Shown in pieces: positions 46,941-55,392 of a DNA stretch of 64,000 nt. Both the position numbers and the translations under genes were made by a program. The notes beneath the pieces are model-generated. The model was given only the letters and a program-made list of their open reading frames with translations, was not told the DNA's origin and ran no database searches. Every line of letters begins with the position of its first letter. The stretch's first letter is position 1. Source of the DNA: Neobacillus endophyticus (GTDB lineage: Bacteria > Bacillota > Bacilli > Bacillales > Cytobacillaceae); contig NZ_JABRWH010000001.1 in the NCBI RefSeq assembly GCF_013248975.1, positions 3,988,001 to 4,052,000 of the forward strand, written 5' to 3'.

Positions 46941-47083
46941 TTGGTTCTAACGTGAAGAGCGCTCCATTTGTCATAGTAGTAGTTTTAAGGCGTGGCAGGT
47001 CCAAAATTTTCACACGTTTCTTTAAAACTACCACTTATATTTACCTTTGTCGTTATATGGTATAATCATTTGGGAGGTGGAAT

Positions 47084-47998
47084 ATGGAAGAAAACCAACA
47101 GGAGCATGGAAAATGGTATTCGATGCCTGGAACAAAAAATATTTTAAAAATTTTAATCCCCATCATTCTTGTCATCATTTTGCTGATCGTTAAGATGCTG
47201 TGGGCTCATTCCATTCTCTTCTTTATTCAAGAAAACAAGTGGTTTATACTTATTTTATTTTCTGCCGTCAATCTTTACATAAGTTGGGCATTTAAAAACT
47301 TTTATACAAAACATAAACAAAATCTGCGAAAAACATGGTATTTCTTGTTTATTGTTGGGATGGTATTATTACTTAATCAAACAGGTTTTGATGAAAAACA
47401 GTGGCAGCGATACACCTTGTTAGCTGGGATGTTTATCTTTATTGATTTAGCTTTGTTCCTTACTCCATCTATTAAGAAAATCGGTGGAGCTGAAATGGAG
47501 CAGATCAATGAAGTGGAAAGCGTAAACGAAGAAATGAAGAAGGTAATTATTCAAACGCAGAATAGAAGTTTACAATTCACAAACATCCTTGATATGATAC
47601 GGATTTCATCGTTTGAGACGCAAGAATGGCATGAAATAGAGGTATATCGGGAAAGTTTAGAGGATTTTTTACTCTCCTATGGAGAAACATGCAGACACGA
47701 GATTACCGTATTCAAGAAAGACAATGACCACCATTTTAAACAAGAAGTAGGTACGGTATTAGGTGTAAATCTTACGGAAGAACAAATGAATTCGATTAAT
47801 GATAACTCAGTGGTCCATATTAGCAAACACACCGTTCTGATTCCCTTTCTTGAAAAAGTATATCCTGTCGTCATTTCGATCGAATCAGAAAAAGAACATG
47901 TGTTGGACATAGATGTAGATCATATCATTAATCTGTCTTTGATCCATAGTTGGTTGAAAAAACCGCAAGATGAACAAGCGAATTGGCTAACTTTGTAG
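47084..47998 (+). CDS. spoIISA: SpoIISA-family toxin
   Basis: A 304-residue membrane toxin that in B. subtilis damages the cell envelope unless neutralised by SpoIISB. Hydrophobic segments lie at about 20-38, 50-67, 84-101 and 107-125, followed by a cytoplasmic GAF-like domain (about 130-300). HKQNLRKTWYFLFIVGM and IDLALFLTPSIKKIGGAEME align by eye with remembered B. subtilis SpoIISA (IRKTWYLLFVLGA; FIDAFIFLSAYVKKLAGSELE). It is longer than the 248-residue B. subtilis protein through an extra N-terminal segment. GGGAGGTGG precedes the ATG; the antitoxin-like gene follows 57 bases later. Confidence 0.9.
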   Translation: MEENQQEHGKWYSMPGTKNILKILIPIILVIILLIVKMLWAHSILFFIQENKWFILILFSAVNLYISWAFKNFYTKHKQNLRKTWYFLFIVGMVLLLNQTGFDEKQWQRYTLLAGMFIFIDLALFLTPSIKKIGGAEMEQINEVESVNEEMKKVIIQTQNRSLQFTNILDMIRISSFETQEWHEIEVYRESLEDFLLSYGETCRHEITVFKKDNDHHFKQEVGTVLGVNLTEEQMNSINDNSVVHISKHTVLIPFLEKVYPVVISIESEKEHVLDIDVDHIINLSLIHSWLKKPQDEQANWLTL

Positions 47999-48055
47999 AT
48001 AAAAAAATGGAAGTTTGATAGAATTAAGCTAACAGATCGGAAAGGAGTGGATAAA

Positions 48056-48265
48056 ATGCCAACGCGTAATGACAAAACAGAAGGAAATGTAGTACCTTTA
48101 GTTGGAAGGCGCAAAGGTAAAGCGAAGTCTCCTTTTTTACAAGAGAAGGTTGCACGGACAGTTCCACAAACTTCTCCATCGTTATATACAAGGGAACTAT
48201 TTAAGAGAAGTGATGAAGCGGTTGATCGATTAAAAGACAGCCGTTACAGCGAAGCGAATCGATAA
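48056..48265 (+). CDS. spoIISB: SpoIISB-like antitoxin
   Basis: A 69-residue, hydrophilic, probably disordered protein directly downstream of the SpoIISA-like toxin. SPSLYTRELFKRSDEAVDRL resembles the remembered B. subtilis SpoIISB segment SPHTARIFKENERLIDEYK. The N-terminal half, with VGRRKGKAKSPFLQEKVAR, is extra. The ATG at 48056 has AAAGGAG 8 bases upstream. A terminator follows the stop. It should bind the cytoplasmic domain of SpoIISA and block toxicity. Confidence 0.8.
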   Translation: MPTRNDKTEGNVVPLVGRRKGKAKSPFLQEKVARTVPQTSPSLYTRELFKRSDEAVDRLKDSRYSEANR

Positions 48266-48290
48266 GACAGGAACTTTCCTGTCTTTTTTG
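48262..48290 (+). terminator. Terminator after spoIISB
   Basis: AAGACAGGAA (48264-48273), CT, TTCCTGTCTT (48276-48285) and TTTT; it overlaps the spoIISB stop. Confidence 0.8.
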
Positions 48291-48359
48291 TTTAAAATTC
48301 TCATAATTTGACCATACAAACAGTATATATTTACCATGATTTGTATGGGAGTTGATGAA

Positions 48360-48503
48360 ATGGGTGAAAGAAAAAAGAAAAGCCCCTTTTTAACAGATAA
48401 GCCATCAGGAACTTTACCCAAGCGGAACAAGGATGATAGTTTATTACTAAACTTGAATAGCAAAATGAATGAAAATATTAAGCAATTAAAGAAAAACAGA
48501 TAG
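48360..48503 (+). CDS. Second SpoIISB/SpoIISC-like small protein
   Basis: A 47-residue ORF starting MGERKKKSPFLTDKPSGTLP and ending LNSKMNENIKQLKKNR. It shares with the upstream antitoxin a basic run followed by KSPFL, a Pro/Thr stretch and a charged C-terminal helix of the xxIxxLKxxR type. In B. subtilis a third gene, spoIISC, also encodes a small SpoIISA-neutralising protein, so this may be its counterpart. GGGAG lies 8 bases before the ATG, and a hairpin (48492-48527) follows. Confidence 0.65.
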   Translation: MGERKKKSPFLTDKPSGTLPKRNKDDSLLLNLNSKMNENIKQLKKNR

Positions 48504-48527
48504 GATAGATCCCCGTCTGTTTTTCTT
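48492..48527 (+). terminator. Terminator after the second antitoxin-like ORF
   Basis: AAAACAGA (48493-48500) and TCTGTTTTT (48516-48524) with T-rich tail; it overlaps the stop codon. Confidence 0.65.
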
Positions 48528-48625
48528 TGACTCCCATCAAAACATAAAACTCTTCCTTGGAAGGATATACATTTGGTTAAATAAAAAGAGCCTCTTCACG
48601 TTGATGAGCCCTGTCAAATATGATT

Positions 48626-48706
48626 TTAAATATGTGCTTTTTGTTTTAATAATCTAATCTTTTGATCTTTCGTTAATCTTCTCCAGAAACCAACCTTGCA
48701 TACCAT
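48626..48706 (-). CDS. Possible 26-residue peptide downstream of glgC
   Basis: MVCKVGFWRRLTKDQKIRLL plus six residues, ending KQKAHI, with TTTGGAGG 7 bases upstream of the ATG. It is a basic amphipathic peptide in the same direction as glgC, 78 bases beyond it. No homologue is known to me, so coding status is uncertain. Confidence 0.35.
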   Translation of the reverse strand: MVCKVGFWRRLTKDQKIRLLKQKAHI

Positions 48707-48783
48707 CGAAAGTCCTCCAAATTAGGAACTCCGATTGCGGCCGAATCGATTATAGTTACACCTCGGAGAACCTTATATTATTC

Positions 48784-49995
48784 CTATCCTTTAGCTTTCA
48801 TGAAGTTTTCTGAATTACCTATGATAATAACAGACTTTTCTTTTACTTTCTCATGAATTTGGATCGTTTGGTGATCCCCGATTAAGGTAATATCACTTGA
48901 CGGATTTTCATCGCCCACTTGGACATTTGCAGCTATAACGGTCCCGCTCCCGATTACCGCACGATTAATTATGGCGTTTTCCCCTATATGTGCATTAGGA
49001 AAAATGACAGAGTCCTTAATTACGGCTCCTTTTCCAACAGTCACTCCGTAAAAAAGTACGGAATTTTCCACTTTGCCAAACACTTTACAGCCATCACAAG
49101 CTAACGATTGATGTATGTTCCCCTTTGCATCTAAATATAATGGCTGCCGGGACGACTCATGCGTGTAAATGGGCCATTCTTCATTTTGTAAAATGGGATT
49201 CGTATTATAGGAAAGGAGATCCATATTAGCTTCCCAAAGGCTTTGAATCGTACCGACATCCTTCCAATAACCATGAAAACGATAAGCATACATATTTCTT
49301 TTATCACGAATCATTGCTGGAATAATATCCTTTCCAAAATCTTTAGATGATTTTGGGTTTCTTTCCTCTGATTCCAAATATCTTTTTAATAGTTTCCAAT
49401 TGAATATGTAGATGCCCATTGAAGCCAAATTGGATTTCGGTTGTTTAGGCTTCTCCTCAAATTCCAGAATCCTTTGTGAAACAGAATCAACATTCATGAT
49501 TCCGAATCGGGAGGCCTCGCTCCATGGAACATGAATCACGGAAATAGTAGCATCTGCCCTTGTTTCTTTATGCTGCTCCAGCATTTTACTATAATCCATT
49601 TTATAAATGTGATCACCTGAAATGACGAGAACATATTCTGGGTTATGGCTTTCGATGAATCGTAAGTTCTGATAAACTGCGTGGGCCGTACCTTCGTACC
49701 ACTTCTCCCCTTCCTCACATTGATAGGGCGGGAGAATAGTGATGCCTCCGTTTCTACGATTTAAATCCCAGTGCTTCCCATCACCAATATAATTTTGCAA
49801 TGTATGGGGCTGATATTGTGTTAATACCCCTATGGTATTAATACGGGAATGACTGCAATTACTTAAGGCAAAGTCTATGATTCTATATTTTCCGCCGTAT
49901 GGTACAGCTGGTTTTGCGATAAACTGGGTTAATTCTTTTAAGCGTGTCCCTCTTCCCCCTGCCAAAAGCATGGCGATTATTTGTTTTTTAATCAT
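48784..49995 (-). CDS. glgC: Glucose-1-phosphate adenylyltransferase
   Basis: Makes ADP-glucose from glucose-1-P and ATP, the committed step of bacterial glycogen synthesis. The N-terminal nucleotide-binding loop [38 protein letters not shown] and [11 protein letters not shown] are all family motifs; the C-terminal left-handed helix region (about 290-380) has hexapeptide-like repeats. The ATG at 49995 has GGAGG five bases upstream; the in-frame start at 50052 is unneeded. No glgB, glgD, glgA or glgP is adjacent, unlike the usual Bacillus operon. Confidence 0.93.
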   Translation of the reverse strand: MIKKQIIAMLLAGGRGTRLKELTQFIAKPAVPYGGKYRIIDFALSNCSHSRINTIGVLTQYQPHTLQNYIGDGKHWDLNRRNGGITILPPYQCEEGEKWYEGTAHAVYQNLRFIESHNPEYVLVISGDHIYKMDYSKMLEQHKETRADATISVIHVPWSEASRFGIMNVDSVSQRILEFEEKPKQPKSNLASMGIYIFNWKLLKRYLESEERNPKSSKDFGKDIIPAMIRDKRNMYAYRFHGYWKDVGTIQSLWEANMDLLSYNTNPILQNEEWPIYTHESSRQPLYLDAKGNIHQSLACDGCKVFGKVENSVLFYGVTVGKGAVIKDSVIFPNAHIGENAIINRAVIGSGTVIAANVQVGDENPSSDITLIGDHQTIQIHEKVKEKSVIIIGNSENFMKAKG

Positions 49996-50229
49996 CATTG
50001 CCTCCTCTAAATCATTTTCAAGTCCTTTCGCGATTTTCATTTTAACAAACATCTTAAATATGGAAAATTTAAAAAATCCGACTACATTAACCTTTATTTT
50101 ACAAAATCACTATAAATTTTATTAAGGATAGCCTAATTTATAGAAATTCATTCAAAAATTTTGCCTTTAAGTGTCGATTTATCAATAAAAGATTTTGAAA
50201 AACTATGTCTATATCGTGAACTATTTTTC

Positions 50230-50266
50230 ATAAAAACAAAAAGAGACTTGGAAATACCCAAGTCCC
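50230..50266 (-). terminator. Terminator of the 28-residue membrane peptide gene
   Basis: GACTTGG (minus strand) and CCAAGTC followed by TCTTTTTGTTTTT. Confidence 0.65.
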
Positions 50267-50282
50267 TATCGAATGATTGTAT

Positions 50283-50369
50283 TTAGATGCTAAAGAAAAC
50301 TTCACCGCCAATAACAGCCAAAAGTATAAGAATATCAATTATTATTACTGCCTTTATGATCCATTTCAT
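50283..50369 (-). CDS. 28-residue single-span membrane peptide
   Basis: MKWIIKAVIIIDILILLAVI plus GGEVFFSI: a basic start, one hydrophobic span and a short acidic end. AAAGGGGA lies 8 bases before the ATG and a good terminator lies 17 bases after the stop, so it looks like a complete transcription unit. Function unknown; it may be a small regulatory membrane protein. Confidence 0.55.
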   Translation of the reverse strand: MKWIIKAVIIIDILILLAVIGGEVFFSI

Positions 50370-50706
50370 GTAAAATTCCCCTTTCGCTATTATTGTCCAT
50401 TTCCATTCACACAAACACGATTATAACATTATCATTGTATGATTTTAACACAAATTTTCATTACACTTGAATTTAAAACTAACTCATTTTTAGTGTAGTT
50501 TTCTGAGTATAAAATTTAGGATACGAATTTTTAATATAAGAAAAGCCTGGGGCATTGCTCTCAAGCATGGTGATTATAATTCAAATTCCCAATCATCTTT
50601 AAAAGTACAAAAAGTGTATTAACATCAGAGGGTGATATTACCACACTTCATTTCATTATTTTTCTGATACAATTTTAATGTTAAATGACAGCATGGAGGA
50701 CATCAT
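50370..50706. other. AT-rich intergenic stretch upstream of the GH18 gene
   Basis: No gene seen. It should hold the promoters of the divergent small peptide and GH18 genes; no strong operator or riboswitch was recognised. Confidence 0.4.
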
Positions 50707-51867
50707 ATGCAAAAACGTATCCTCCTCCTCAGTTTGGTAATGGTTATTGCCGTTGTTGGAGGAATTCTAGCAGAAAAATGGAGCCAATCCAAACAAAATC
50801 ATAAAGTAATAGTGGAACAAGCGCCCAAATCAAAGTTAAAAGTAGAAAATCTGCCAATGCCTGAGATTGAAAAAACGAATTCAAAGGTGCTAATCGGTTA
50901 CGTACAAGACTTTCGCGATCCAAACACAATTGATTATGCTAAATTCACACAAATCATATTCTCCTTTGCCCATCCATTAAAGGACGGCGGAGTTCTTCTT
51001 AACGGTGATATGGCGTTGAAAAATTTACGTGCCATGGTATCACAAGCTAAAAAATATCATACAAAGGTTATCTTAGGAGTTGGCGGTTGGTTTCATATAA
51101 AAGGCGGGGAATCCTATCCCTATTTTAAAGCCGCCATATCCAATCCGACTTCGCGTGCAAAACTGGTATCTGCACTTACTAGTCTAGTAGACCGTGAGCA
51201 TCTGGATGGAATTGATATTGATTTTGAGCACCCGCACTCGGCTGCTGATGCCAACAATCTGTCTGCTTTCATCAAGGCGTTGGGCGGACAGCTTCACTCG
51301 CAGAACAAAGAGCTTTCTGTTGCCGTTTATTCGAAAATTAATGCGGCAACCCTTACGGTTACTGGATTTGTAGTCTATGATCCGAAGATGTTTCAGTATG
51401 TGGACCATGTCAATATCATGGCTTATGATGGTCAGTGGGATGGAGGCTATCATGCTGCCAATCTATCTACGTACACATTTGCTGAAAAAATTGTGAACTA
51501 TTGGAGCGGCTATTTTGATCACCTTCATCTTTCAAAAGGAAAACTTGTATTAGGGGTACCTTTGTATGGACAACCAGAAAATCCAAAAATTAAACAAGTA
51601 TCCTTTTCGGCCATCCTCCATAATAATCCGAATAACGCCTTAAAAGATTCGGTGATTATGAACGGGACCACCTATTATTATAATAGTGACACCACTATGA
51701 TAAATAAAACGAGACTTACTCTCGACCACGGCTTTGGCGGGATGATGCTTTGGGAAGCCGGCCTCGATGCGAAAGGTCCAACTAGTGTAACAGCAACAAT
51801 TTTTTCCGCACTTCAGAAATTTGCTAAAGAGCCAGTTAAGTACTATGCTGTAAAATCGAATGACTAG
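50707..51867 (+). CDS. Glycoside hydrolase family 18 protein (chitinase-like), exported
   Basis: A 386-residue enzyme with an N-terminal signal peptide or anchor (about 4-22), a short linker and a GH18 barrel (about 60-370). LDGIDIDFEHP is a complete DxxDxDxE catalytic motif, and HVNIMAYDGQWDGG supplies the Met-Tyr-Asp substrate contacts. KVILGVGGW matches strand 3. Chitin or peptidoglycan N-acetylglucosamine linkages are likely substrates. ATGGAGGA precedes the ATG. This is the second GH18 gene of the window and lacks the SH3 and stalk domains of the first. Confidence 0.9.
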   Translation: MQKRILLLSLVMVIAVVGGILAEKWSQSKQNHKVIVEQAPKSKLKVENLPMPEIEKTNSKVLIGYVQDFRDPNTIDYAKFTQIIFSFAHPLKDGGVLLNGDMALKNLRAMVSQAKKYHTKVILGVGGWFHIKGGESYPYFKAAISNPTSRAKLVSALTSLVDREHLDGIDIDFEHPHSAADANNLSAFIKALGGQLHSQNKELSVAVYSKINAATLTVTGFVVYDPKMFQYVDHVNIMAYDGQWDGGYHAANLSTYTFAEKIVNYWSGYFDHLHLSKGKLVLGVPLYGQPENPKIKQVSFSAILHNNPNNALKDSVIMNGTTYYYNSDTTMINKTRLTLDHGFGGMMLWEAGLDAKGPTSVTATIFSALQKFAKEPVKYYAVKSND

Positions 51868-51868
51868 A

Positions 51869-51916
51869 TAAAAAGGCTGCCCACATGACAAAATGTGTGG
51901 ACAGCCTTTTTTTATA
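51869..51916. terminator. Bidirectional terminator
   Basis: AAAAGGCTG(CCCACA) pairs with (TGTGTGGA)CAGCCTTTT, flanked by T on the right; it separates convergent GH18 and thioesterase genes. Confidence 0.8.
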
Positions 51917-52310
51917 TTATATGGTATAAGTGATTCTCTAATTCTTTTCTGATAGGGTCTGGAATGGGCTCTGATTTTTGTTTTTGCAGATTGAAATGAA
52001 CATAGAGGGCATGACCTTTTGCACACAATCTTTCATTTTGGTAAATTTCTTCGTATAGTTCCAGACTAGAATTCCCGATCCGTTTCACCCACGTCCTGAT
52101 CTCAACACCTGATCCATAATAAATTTGTGAAAGGTAGTCGACATTCATTTTTATAATAATCATTTTCCAATTTTGAAAGGAGTGGTCGGGCGTGAATAGT
52201 TGAAAGATTGGATTGCGCCCGGCCTCGAGCCAAATGGGAATGGTAGTATTGTTAATATGTCCTACCCCATCAGTCTCGGAAACTCTTGGTTCGATGTGTG
52301 TTCGATACAT
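51912..52310 (-). CDS. Acyl-CoA thioesterase, 4HBT family
   Basis: A 132-residue hot-dog-fold protein. VSETDGVGHINNTTIPIWLE is the active-site helix region with the catalytic Asp; YLSQIYYGSGVEIRTWV is typical strand sequence. It follows the Fe-dependent alcohol dehydrogenase gene by 28 bases on the same strand, so the two probably form an operon. The pairing hints at acyl-CoA/alcohol turnover, but the substrate is unknown. Confidence 0.85.
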   Translation of the reverse strand: MYRTHIEPRVSETDGVGHINNTTIPIWLEAGRNPIFQLFTPDHSFQNWKMIIIKMNVDYLSQIYYGSGVEIRTWVKRIGNSSLELYEEIYQNERLCAKGHALYVHFNLQKQKSEPIPDPIRKELENHLYHII

Positions 52311-52338
52311 CTATATCCCTGCCTTAAATTCCATTTGT

Positions 52339-53505
52339 TCATTGCAGACCGCTATAAGCCATCTGATAAATTTGATGAATTTCGTTTTCACCCAAAGGTT
52401 TTGGACTTCGAGCCAACAGCCGTTTTTGTTTAATCGCGTCATTTGTTAGATCGGTCAGCTTTGATTCTATAATTCCATATTCCTTTAAAGTAGTCGGCAA
52501 ACCAACGTCTTTAACAAAATAATAAAATAATCGTAAATAATCTTCTGCATTCCAATCATCTACCTGCTTTACCCCATCTGCCAATATACGGCAGATCGTG
52601 TTCATTTTCTCTCTGCAGTTTGCCGAAATGGTCTTCATCACATAAGGAAGAAGCACAGCATTAGATTCCCCATGAGGAAGTTTAAACTGACTTCCTAAAG
52701 GATAGGCCAGAGCATGGACACCTGCGACTCCTGCATTGAAAAAGGCGAGCCCAGCCAAGTAGCTGCCTGTGCTCATCGCTTTCCTAGCTTCCGCATCCTT
52801 CCCATTTTCAACTGCTGTTTTCAATGAGCCGCCAATCAATTCCACTGCTCTCAGTGCTAAGGCATCTGTCGCCTCGCTCGCATTTACTGATAGAAACGCT
52901 TCTACCGCATGTGTCAAAGCATCAATACCTGTAGCAGCTGTCACTCTTTTCGGGACAGAAAGAGTCAACTGTGGATCTACAATTGCAACATCCGCCAATA
53001 AATAGTCATGTGTAATGACATCCTTCGTGCCTTTGAGAGAAAGCACCGCAATGTCTGTTACTTCGCTGCCTGTCCCTGAAGTGGTAGGGATCAGGATTTT
53101 TGGAACTCCTTCCTTTTCTAGTTTCATTGTTCCAGTTAGGTTAAGGTAATCGGCGATGTTTCCTTTATTTTGCGGAATTACCGCTGCAAGCTTTGCCATA
53201 TCAAGGGCACTGCCGCCACCTAACCCAACCACACAGCCAAAGCTTCCTGCTCTTGTAAATGCAACCAGCCTTTCAGCGCATTCTAGAGACGGCTCTGGCT
53301 CTACATCAGTATAAACCGTAATCTGAAAATCATGGTTTACCGGCGACAAAAATTCTTCAACCAAACCAATTTTCACAAGGGTCGGATCCGTCACAACCAA
53401 AACATTCCGCTGTCCCCACCCCCGTAAAACCTGAAACAACTCTCCAATCGAACCCCAGCCAACATAAGACCGCTTCGGAAACCTCAACATCGAAACCATC
53501 ACCAA
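52339..53505 (-). CDS. Iron-containing alcohol dehydrogenase
   Basis: A 388-residue group III dehydrogenase. GLGGGSALDMAK binds NAD(P), PTTSGTGSEVTDIAVL is the hallmark second loop, and metal ligands lie in GIDALTHAVEAF (Asp, His) and HALAYPLGSQFKLPHGE (two His). It would reduce an aldehyde or ketone or oxidise the alcohol; substrate unclear. TTG (53505), GTG (53502) and ATG (53499) are adjacent candidate starts behind GGAAGGTGAG; the first two fit the ribosome site better. First gene of a pair with the thioesterase. Confidence 0.9.
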   Translation of the reverse strand: MVMVSMLRFPKRSYVGWGSIGELFQVLRGWGQRNVLVVTDPTLVKIGLVEEFLSPVNHDFQITVYTDVEPEPSLECAERLVAFTRAGSFGCVVGLGGGSALDMAKLAAVIPQNKGNIADYLNLTGTMKLEKEGVPKILIPTTSGTGSEVTDIAVLSLKGTKDVITHDYLLADVAIVDPQLTLSVPKRVTAATGIDALTHAVEAFLSVNASEATDALALRAVELIGGSLKTAVENGKDAEARKAMSTGSYLAGLAFFNAGVAGVHALAYPLGSQFKLPHGESNAVLLPYVMKTISANCREKMNTICRILADGVKQVDDWNAEDYLRLFYYFVKDVGLPTTLKEYGIIESKLTDLTNDAIKQKRLLARSPKPLGENEIHQIYQMAYSGLQ

Positions 53506-53576
53506 GGCATCTCACCTTCCATCCAAATCATAAATTCTTTAATGTTTATATTTCCACAACCCGTCCGATATACCTG

Positions 53577-53625
53577 CTTGGTGTCAGGCACCATGTGAAT
53601 ATTTCACATGGTGCCTGACACCAAG
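53577..53625. repeat. Perfect 23-bp inverted repeat carrying the GGTGTCAGGCACC motif
   Basis: Arms at 53577-53599 and 53603-53625 are exact reverse complements with a TAT loop. Each arm contains GGTGTCAGGCACC or its complement. It lies between the divergent Fe-ADH and small secreted protein genes and lacks a T-tail, so it is not an ordinary terminator. Confidence 0.88.
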
Positions 53626-53744
53626 ATTTGACACTGAATTGTAATAAATTATGGTAATTCACAAAATTTTTTCCATCTTTTGAAGGAAATTGTCGAATTA
53701 TAGAGAAATAATATTAGGAGTTTTTTTCTAAAGGAGGAAATGTG

Positions 53745-54140
53745 ATGAAAAGATTGATGGCTATGTTATTAGGGGGAGTTATTGCATTAATGGTGTTTGC
53801 TGCTGGCGGCAATCCTGTGCAAGCAGCTGATGTATCCTCTTCTTCTTCTCAGCCTGTTACGACAAAAAGTGATTGCGGCTGTAATGTTACCATTTTAACC
53901 GGTGCAGAAAGGAACAAAATTGTATCTAATCTATTAAAATCTGAATCGTTTAAACAGGTGAAAAAGGAATATAAAAAGCAAGGCTATACATGGAATGGCG
54001 CACATGATATCCAAGTCGTCAGAAATAATGATAACCATGCTATTTTAGTAGGTGTCCCATTTACTGATCCAAAAGGAAATAAAGTAATATTTGTATTCTA
54101 TGAAAATCAATTAGCATACATATCCCCGGAAGATAATTAA
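53745..54140 (+). CDS. Small secreted protein of unknown function
   Basis: A 131-residue exported protein. Residues 1-28 form a signal peptide ending VQAAD; a Ser-rich linker and SDCGCN follow; the body (about 50-131) has TGAERNKIVSNLLKSESFKQ and KKQGYTWNGA, then ILVGVPFTDPKGNKVIFVF. The body resembles, as remembered, pro-regions of some Bacillus secreted bacteriocin-type precursors, but no Cys-rich core follows, so no function is assigned. AAAGGAGG serves the ATG at 53745; a GTG at 53742 abuts it. Confidence 0.65.
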   Translation: MKRLMAMLLGGVIALMVFAAGGNPVQAADVSSSSSQPVTTKSDCGCNVTILTGAERNKIVSNLLKSESFKQVKKEYKKQGYTWNGAHDIQVVRNNDNHAILVGVPFTDPKGNKVIFVFYENQLAYISPEDN

Positions 54141-54147
54141 AGTTAAG

Positions 54148-54188
54148 AAAAGATCCCAGACGAATTCATTCTGGGATGTTTTTTGTTT
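54148..54188 (+). terminator. Terminator of the small secreted protein gene
   Basis: ATCCCAGA (54152-54159) and TCTGGGAT (54170-54177) followed by GTTTTTTG. Confidence 0.85.
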
Positions 54189-54258
54189 TATTAACCTCTC
54201 TTTTATATTCAGGGCTTATTCTAGGCATAGTATCATCTTTCTTGATTAAGACGTTAGA

Positions 54259-54447
54259 TTATTTCAAATTAAATAAAAACATGTAAAATTGGGTGGTCCA
54301 TTTTTGGCTATTTACAAGGTCATATCCGTTATTGAAAACTCCTTCAATCTTTTCTTTGTCATATTCTCCAAGCCACTCATTGTATTGAAAATATATAGGA
54401 TATAGGGATTCTTTTTTATTTGCGATGACTTCGCAGCCGCTGTCATC
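54259..54447 (-). pseudogene. C-terminal remnant of an unidentified protein
   Basis: The frame reads DDSGCEVIANKKESLYP, FQYNEWLGEYDKEKIEGVF and YDLVNSQKWTTQFYMFLF, ending NLK at a TAA (54259-54261); a stop lies directly before it. The composition is protein-like but there is no start, so it is probably a gene tail. Family not recognised. Confidence 0.4.
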
Positions 54448-54587
54448 TTAATTATAGAAGATTAAGTTTTGGTGATATTTACGATAAATACTTCTTGATA
54501 ATATGAGCCATATTACTCTTTTTTTACTAACGCTGCCATGTTCAATTAGGAACGAAATACCATATAGTTCCTCCTGAATCGAAAAAA

Positions 54588-54621
54588 GCAAAAAAAGACG
54601 CCACAAATTGTGACATCTTTT
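54588..54621 (-). terminator. Terminator of tRNA-Lys
   Basis: On the minus strand AAGATGTCACA pairs with TGTGGCGTCTT (with G-T pairs), followed by TTTTTTGC. Confidence 0.65.
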
Positions 54622-54631
54622 AATAATGTTA

Positions 54632-54704
54632 TGGGGCATGCAGGATTCGAACCTGCGACCTGATGATTAAGAGTCAACTGCTCTACCAACTAAGCTAATA
54701 CCCC
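54632..54704 (-). tRNA. tRNA-Lys (anticodon CTT)
   Basis: A complete 73-base cloverleaf without encoded CCA. The acceptor stem is GGGGTAT/ATGCCCC, the D-arm is GCTTAGTTGGTAGAGC, and the anticodon loop is CTCTTAA, giving anticodon CTT (codon AAG). The T-arm is GCAGG-TTCGAAT-CCTGC with discriminator A. The anticodon stem GTTGA/TCATC has one T-T mismatch. It stands alone, not in a tRNA cluster. Confidence 0.93.
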
Positions 54705-54860
54705 TTGACAATTATTAGTATAATCCTATTAAAAGATATAATCAATATATATGCTCATAAAAATGTATTATCTTATAGGGCATATATGGACATTTTGGCG
54801 TAATAACCTATTTACTAAAAAAGCAGCCTGTTTTTTTGAATGCTTGCAGACAAGCTATGC

Positions 54861-55325
54861 TTATTTTACTAATTTATCCCCTGTTAGAATTTCAAATAAA
54901 ACCAATGATTGTTCTTTTGTTAATTGAGCATACTGATTCTCGCCACGAACAATCACCAATCTGTCCTTATCAGGAGTAATCCAAACTCTGTGCAATACTG
55001 CATCTGCCTTTATTTTAGGGTCTTTAGGTTGATAAACAAATTGATAGTCAGGGGGTTGTAGAGTATCTCTTATTGCATACACCCATTTTAGTCCATTTAG
55101 AATTTCTTTTATTTTATTGACTTTCTTTACAACCTTGATTTTTCTAAATTCTTTAAAATTATTTTCAGTACCAACATGCTTGGAAACTACAATGAATTGG
55201 TCTTTGTTTTTTATTCCATTTGTCCAAGTTGTAGAGGAAGATCCATTAGATATATAATGCGAACAGCCTGTTAAAAAAGTACTGAAAAAAGATAATAAAA
55301 TTGTTATCAACAATAATTTTCTCAA
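54861..55325 (-). CDS. Lipoprotein of unknown function
   Basis: A 154-residue lipoprotein: signal peptide 1-20 with lipobox LTGC (acylated Cys21), then a Ser/Thr-rich spacer and a folded part (about 45-154) with KIKVVKKVNKIKEILNGLKW and DRLVIVRGENQYAQLTKEQS. Such a layout resembles YhfM-like lipoproteins, as a weak impression. Attached to the outer leaflet of the membrane. It is monocistronic. Confidence 0.72.
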   Translation of the reverse strand: MRKLLLITILLSFFSTFLTGCSHYISNGSSSTTWTNGIKNKDQFIVVSKHVGTENNFKEFRKIKVVKKVNKIKEILNGLKWVYAIRDTLQPPDYQFVYQPKDPKIKADAVLHRVWITPDKDRLVIVRGENQYAQLTKEQSLVLFEILTGDKLVK

Positions 55326-55392
55326 CTCTAATATATCCCTCCTCTTTTTTGACCTCTACTTGAGGTAGTTGGAGACTACATTCATTGAACGG

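Noticed and set aside
51640..52026. 128-codon minus-strand frame across the GH18/thioesterase junction
   Set aside because: It overlaps both real genes and the bidirectional terminator.
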